A DNA stretch of 64,000 nt from Lanius collurio (lineage: Eukaryota; Chordata; Aves; Passeriformes; Laniidae). A program made the translations under genes and the position numbers. The notes beneath the pieces are model-generated. The model had not been told where the DNA came from and made no database searches. It worked only from the letters and a program-made list of their open reading frames with translations. The stretch lies in NCBI GenBank assembly GCA_020086605.1, contig JACBWW010000069.1, positions 1,160,796-1,224,795 of the forward strand, in the 5' to 3' direction. Shown here in pieces: positions 60,460 to 64,000 of the stretch; position 1 is the first letter of the stretch; each line of letters begins with the position of its first letter.

Positions 60460-60877
60460 ACCTCTGGAGTGCCTCTGCTCTGGAGCCAGGCTGGGAGAGC
60501 TGGGAGAGTTCACCTAGAGAAGGCACCAAGGAGACCTCAGAGCCCCTTCCAGGGCCTAAAAGGGCTCCAAGAGAGCTGGGAGAGACTTTGGACAAGGGAT
60601 GGAGTGATAGGACAAGAGGGAATGCCTTCCCAGTGCCAGAGGGCAGGGTTAGATGTGATATTGGGAAGGAATTGTTCCCTGTGAGGGTGGTGAGGCCCTG
60701 GCACAGGGTGCCCAGAGAAGCTGTGGCTGCTCCTGGATCCCTGGAAGTGCCCAAGGCCAGGCTGGATGGGGCTTGGAGCACCCTGGGATAGGGGAAGGTG
60801 TCCCTGCCCATGGCAAGGGGTGGAACTGGATGGGCTTTCATGTCCCTTCCAAACCAAACCATTCTAGGATTCCATGG
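60460..60877 (+). mobile_element. CR1 LINE fragment, longest copy in the window
   Basis: About 418 bp of sense CR1: gcctctgctctggagccagg, gagctgggagagttcaccta, gagccccttccagggcctaa, ggctccaagagagctgggag, gacaagagggaatgccttcc, gttagatgtgatattgggaa, gctgtggctgctcctggatc, tggatggggcttggagcacc and gtgtccctgcccatggcaag, ending at attctaggattccatgg. Close to the passerine consensus as I recall it, so probably one of the younger copies. The 158-codon minus-strand frame across it is not a gene. Confidence 0.97.
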
Positions 60878-60996
60878 TATAGCATTGCAAAGGGATTCAC
60901 CCCTCTGGAGTTTTTTGGATGTGGGGTTTCTTTTTTCAACATCTTTAAAAATAATTGGGCAAATATGTGCTGGAAAGAATGGCTCTGAAAGGCCAG
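60878..60996. other. Spacer between inverted CR1 copies
   Basis: 119 bp of unique sequence separating the two 3' ends of the tail-to-tail CR1 pair. It would be the loop of a hairpin formed by the pair. Confidence 0.8.
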
Positions 60997-61253
60997 AAGA
61001 ATCCCAGAATAGTTAGGACTATAATCTAGTTCCAACCTTCCACTAGACCAGGTTGCTCCAACCTGACCTGGGACACTTTCAGGGATGGGGCAGCCACAGA
61101 TTCTCTGTGTAACCTGTGCCAGGGCCTCGCCACCCTCATTATGAAGAATTTCTTCCCAAGATCCCATCTATCCCTGCCCTCTGGCAGTGGGAAGCCATTC
61201 TCTCTTGTCCTGTCGCTCCATCCCTTGTGCAAAGTCCCTCTCCAGCTCTCTTG
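60997..61253 (-). mobile_element. CR1 LINE 3' fragment, inverted relative to its neighbour
   Basis: The plus strand reads gaagaatcccagaatagtta, ccactagaccaggttgctcc, ggatggggcagccacagatt, ctgtgccagggcctcgccac, gaatttcttcccaagatccc, ccctctggcagtgggaagcc, and ends at tccctctccagctctcttg. Minus-strand CR1 of the same subfamily as 60460-60877. The first 3'-terminal part (the ggtttgggttggaag block) is partly deleted. Confidence 0.95.
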
Positions 61254-61699
61254 GGCATATACATTCTTTTAAAAATACAAGAATGGCAAAGGACTTAATT
61301 TCAAAAGGAAAATAGTTTTGTCTTTAGTTCTGTCCTTGCAGAATCCTTGCAGCAGCCAGCCAGCTGTGTGGGCTGTCTCTGAAGATTAATTGTCCCATCA
61401 CCTCCTCTTGTTTCCTCTGTTCATAGAAATATGAAAATATCTGATCTGGAAAAGAGGATTTTACTCTGCTTGCTAACCAGCTTGGAATATTCAAAAATGT
61501 AAGGGTGTCTGGCCTAGATAAAGCAGTCTAATTAACACTGTTGTTGGTATCCTCACAGCTGTTGCTATTTCCAGTGAACAAACCCCCCTCCAGTGGTTCT
61601 TACAGTTCTGAATATAGCTGAATAAATTATTTTCATATTACTGCATTCCTCAAAGGAAAATAAAAGTCTTGTCTCTTGAATTGCTAGAGAGCTGCCCAA

Positions 61700-61940
61700 A
61701 AGCCTCCTTGGCATAAAAATGCCAAGAGACATGAATATTCCAGCAAAATGCTTGAGCTCAGGCAGGGAGTTATGGAAAAAGCTGTCCCAAATATTACAAA
61801 TGCGCAGCACTCGGTCTCTTACGTCAATGCAAAGAGTAATGTTTCAGCTGCCCCAGCAAGTAGGAAATGATGCAGGTATTAAACATTATTACGAGAATAG
61901 AGACACATTAGTTTCTGCTTATGCAGTAGGACTGTGAATG
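61700..61940. promoter_or_regulatory. Candidate regulatory stretch with CRE-like and NRF1-like cores
   Basis: Contains atgcgcagc (NRF1-like half-site) and ttacgtcaatgc (61819-61830, a CREB/ATF-type TTACGTCA core) within 40 bp, plus a retained CpG in ttattacgagaat. A 72-codon open frame spans it without a recognisable domain. Function is inferred only from motif cores. Confidence 0.3.
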
Positions 61941-62004
61941 GAGCTTTTTGTTGAGGAGGATTTTCATGAGGAAAGTTAATACACTTTGTCCAGACCATGA
62001 GATG

Positions 62005-62074
62005 GTACAAATCAGTGTAGTTCCATCTAAATCAGTGGATCAGTGTTGATTTACAGCAGCTGAGGATCAACCCC
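62005..62074. repeat. Relic of an ancient palindromic amniote repeat
   Basis: The sequence gtacaaatcagtgtagttcc, atctaaatcagtggatcagt, gttgatttacagcagctgag, gatcaaccccc closely follows the palindrome tgtaaatcagcgtagctccat ... gctgatttacaccagctgaggatctggcccc seen widely in turtles. The arms aaatcagtgtag and agtgttgattta still pair imperfectly. This is the clearest copy of the family here. Confidence 0.7.
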
Positions 62075-62757
62075 CTGTTTTTCTGGCCTGCTGAGGATTG
62101 TATAACATATACTGCCCAGAAACACTGATGACAAATTTGAAACTGTGTAGGGATACACTGAACCAAAAAGCTGATTCAAACCCAAACTGGCTACTCTCCT
62201 TTTAAATCACTGAGAGCTGCTGTCTTAAACATTACTGTCAAAGGAGCATTTTTAAACATGGATCAAAATCTGGTGGCTGCACCCTCCGGTCGGTGCCACG
62301 CATGCTGCATTCCATCCAAACTCCAGCCCGCTAGTGCCGATTCATAAATGATGTGTTGGTTTAATCTATTTTTCACAGGGGGTGTTTCAGAGCAGGAAAA
62401 TTAGAAACAGGTAGAAGGGACTATTATTACTGTCTCATAGTGTGCTCTTGTACATGAGGATTGGATTAAGATAACATCTGGTTTATATTTCTTGAACTAT
62501 TTCCCTTTTATCACAAGAAAATCGGCAACCCATCTCACAACTGCTCCTAATTTAGATCTAAATATCACTGATGAAACATTGTACAACATGCTGTTATCTA
62601 TTAAAATGATTTCCCTGAAGGAACAGTGGATAGTTTTATATTTTCCAGTGAAGCCAACCATATTCCCCCTTAGCACTAACTAGTTACCTTATAATCATAT
62701 ACTCAAATAATAAAAGCAAAATCACTTTGGAAAAAGCAAATGAATGCCCACCAAACC

Positions 62758-62810
62758 TTCAGCCGGTGTAAGTTAAAGCACATTCACTGATTTCAGGTCT
62801 GTTTACACCA
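62758..62810. repeat. Relic of an ancient palindromic amniote repeat
   Basis: The sequence ttcagccggtgtaagttaaa, gcacattcactgatttcagg, tctgtttacacca contains both arm tips (ccggtgtaa and tttacacca) of the same family as 62005, around a short core. Confidence 0.6.
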
Positions 62811-62906
62811 CTCTCCTTGTGATAATGGGTTTGGTCTGAAAAACTGCAAGGTGCTGAGGATCTTCTGCACTCATTGCTCTTAAAAGGAACCAGTTAAATC
62901 ATACAG

Positions 62907-63060
62907 GCATAGAAGCATGGAATGGTTTAGGCTGGACAGGACCTTAAAGACCATCCAGTTCCAACCCTCCCTGCCATGGGTAGGGGTGCCACTCACTAGA
63001 TCAGGTTGCTCCATCCAACCTGGCCTTGAATGCTTCCAGGGATGGGGCATCCACAACCAA
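62907..63060 (-). mobile_element. CR1 LINE 3' fragment
   Basis: The plus strand reads gcatagaagcatggaatggt, ttaggctggacaggacctta, aagaccatccagttccaacc, ctgccatgggtaggggtgcc, catccaacctggccttgaat, gcttccagggatggggcat. About 150 bp of minus-strand CR1. Confidence 0.94.
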
Positions 63061-64000
63061 AACTAAGTTCAGGCTCAAATACATAATTCAGGAAAGTTTT
63101 TAAGGATGTGCTTTTACACACACACAGCAGAGGAACAATGAGCAGTCTGAGGTTTTCCTTGGGAAGCAGAAAGGCAGAGCACAGCACCCTGTCATCCCTC
63201 CCATTTGGTTCAAACAGAGAAATTGTCCGTGGAATGCAGTAATCTTTTTTTCAGCACTTTGCAGAGTTCAAGTCCCCAGAAGGCTGCCTATTGAGTTCAT
63301 CAAATAAAAACTTCTGTTTTCTTCACGAGTCTATAATTCATTTTCATGGACAGTAAATCAGAAAAGGGGAGGAAAAAAAGCATTTTACAATCTCAAGCTA
63401 TTTTGCATACCTTAAGTGCACATCAGTTTTTCCCATTTCCATTGTATCACTACCACTTAAAACAGGGGAATTAGATAAGCATACTTTCCCTGTATTAACT
63501 GCTTTAATTTAAAAGTAATTTCTACCATCTGGAATTACTATTTACTGTTGTTTGAAGGAAGGGGGAAAAAAGAATCTGAAACTGTAGAAAAGATCATCAC
63601 AATTTCTTTCAAAGAATAACCAATCTGAAGGAGAGAGACACATACAAGGAATGTAATTGATTATCCACTGGTCAAGTTGGATATTTTGGGGGGAATTCTC
63701 AGAATAAAAAGTCTCTACCAGTTATCAGTGGGCAGACTGGAGCCATTTAATTTTCACCTGCTTGTGTTTGTTGTCTGGCAACCAGTCAAAGGTGCTATTA
63801 GCAGAATTAAGCTCCAGAAGAAAAGATTACCCTGTAGGAGGTAAGATAAAGACTGGAAAGTGTGGCTTGTTATCAGTATCACAATAAGGACCAGGTCAGA
63901 AAGGATTCAGTGTGGGTTTCCTTTCAAACAGGTAATCTCTGCTGAAATAATAGAGTAATTGTTGCTTTGAAACCTTTCTGTGCTGCAGCACACTGCAGCT
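63061..64000. other. Unique noncoding DNA to the window end
   Basis: A short CA run occurs near 63116-63125. Nothing else recognised. No feature visibly runs off the window edge. Confidence 0.55.

Larger units (their letters stand above)
61254..62906. other. Noncoding DNA with two old palindromic-repeat relics
   Basis: No gene recognised. 61700-61940 is a candidate regulatory stretch. Palindromic-repeat relics lie at 62005-62074 and 62758-62810. A small CpG-containing piece (accctccggtcggtgccacg, 62281-62300) is unexplained. Confidence 0.5.

Noticed and set aside
60386..60862. 158-codon minus-strand open frame
   Set aside because: It lies almost wholly within a sense-strand CR1 copy (60460-60877) and translates that repeat backwards. 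Similar frames occur over other CR1 copies at 28479-28943, 13047-13384, 48445-49075 and 24767-25213.
1..64000. Endogenous retrovirus or exogenous viral sequence
   Set aside because: No paired LTRs, no gag- or pol-like frames and no primer-binding site recognised on either strand.

Overview
The window reads as nuclear DNA of a bird, most likely a songbird (passerine). The evidence is 19 short, 5'-truncated copies of the avian CR1 LINE, several carrying the long 3' ends I associate with passerine CR1 subfamilies. They sit in moderately AT-rich, CpG-poor sequence with no bacterial-style gene packing. I recognise no protein-coding exon, rRNA, tRNA, CRISPR array, endogenous retrovirus or complete transposon. 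The open frames are short, overlap in several frames, match no family I know, and the longest ones lie in CR1 copies, a minisatellite or a GC-richer patch. I therefore read the window as intergenic or long-intron DNA.

Layout: 1-14 kb is mostly unique sequence with seven CR1 copies (2365, 5395, 5971, 8411, 11193, 13001, 14017), an old L2-type LINE tail near 11.8 kb and a C+T-rich block at 12.5-12.9 kb. 14.3-21.9 kb holds no recognisable young repeat. 22-28.4 kb has two CR1 copies, two MIR-type SINE relics and, at about 27.0-27.8 kb, the best candidate for a conserved regulatory element. 28.4-36 kb is repeat-rich: four CR1 copies, a 37-bp minisatellite of five units, a TA-rich microsatellite, a GC-richer patch with a CTCF-like site, and a recent 87-bp tandem duplication. 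35.7-44.8 kb is a 9-kb stretch of AT-rich unique DNA. 44.8-50.1 kb contains two pieces of an ancient, amniote-type CR1/L3-like LINE, both on the minus strand. 50-58 kb has further MIR-like relics, a 31-bp T tract and two CR1 copies. 58-64 kb has candidate conserved noncoding stretches, relics of an old palindromic amniote repeat, and two CR1 copies in inverted, tail-to-tail orientation.

No genes work together here. The functional reading is a cis-regulatory landscape plus a layered fossil record: very old amniote repeats, older CR1, then younger CR1. The most useful leads are the candidate conserved elements (about 27.0-27.8, 43.6-43.8, 58.8-59.5 and 61.7-61.9 kb), the CpG-retaining ancient CR1 at 44.8-45.2 kb, and the tail-to-tail CR1 pair at 60.5-61.25 kb. 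I saw no convincing new biological system. Repeat identities come from recalled consensus sequences, not from a database search.
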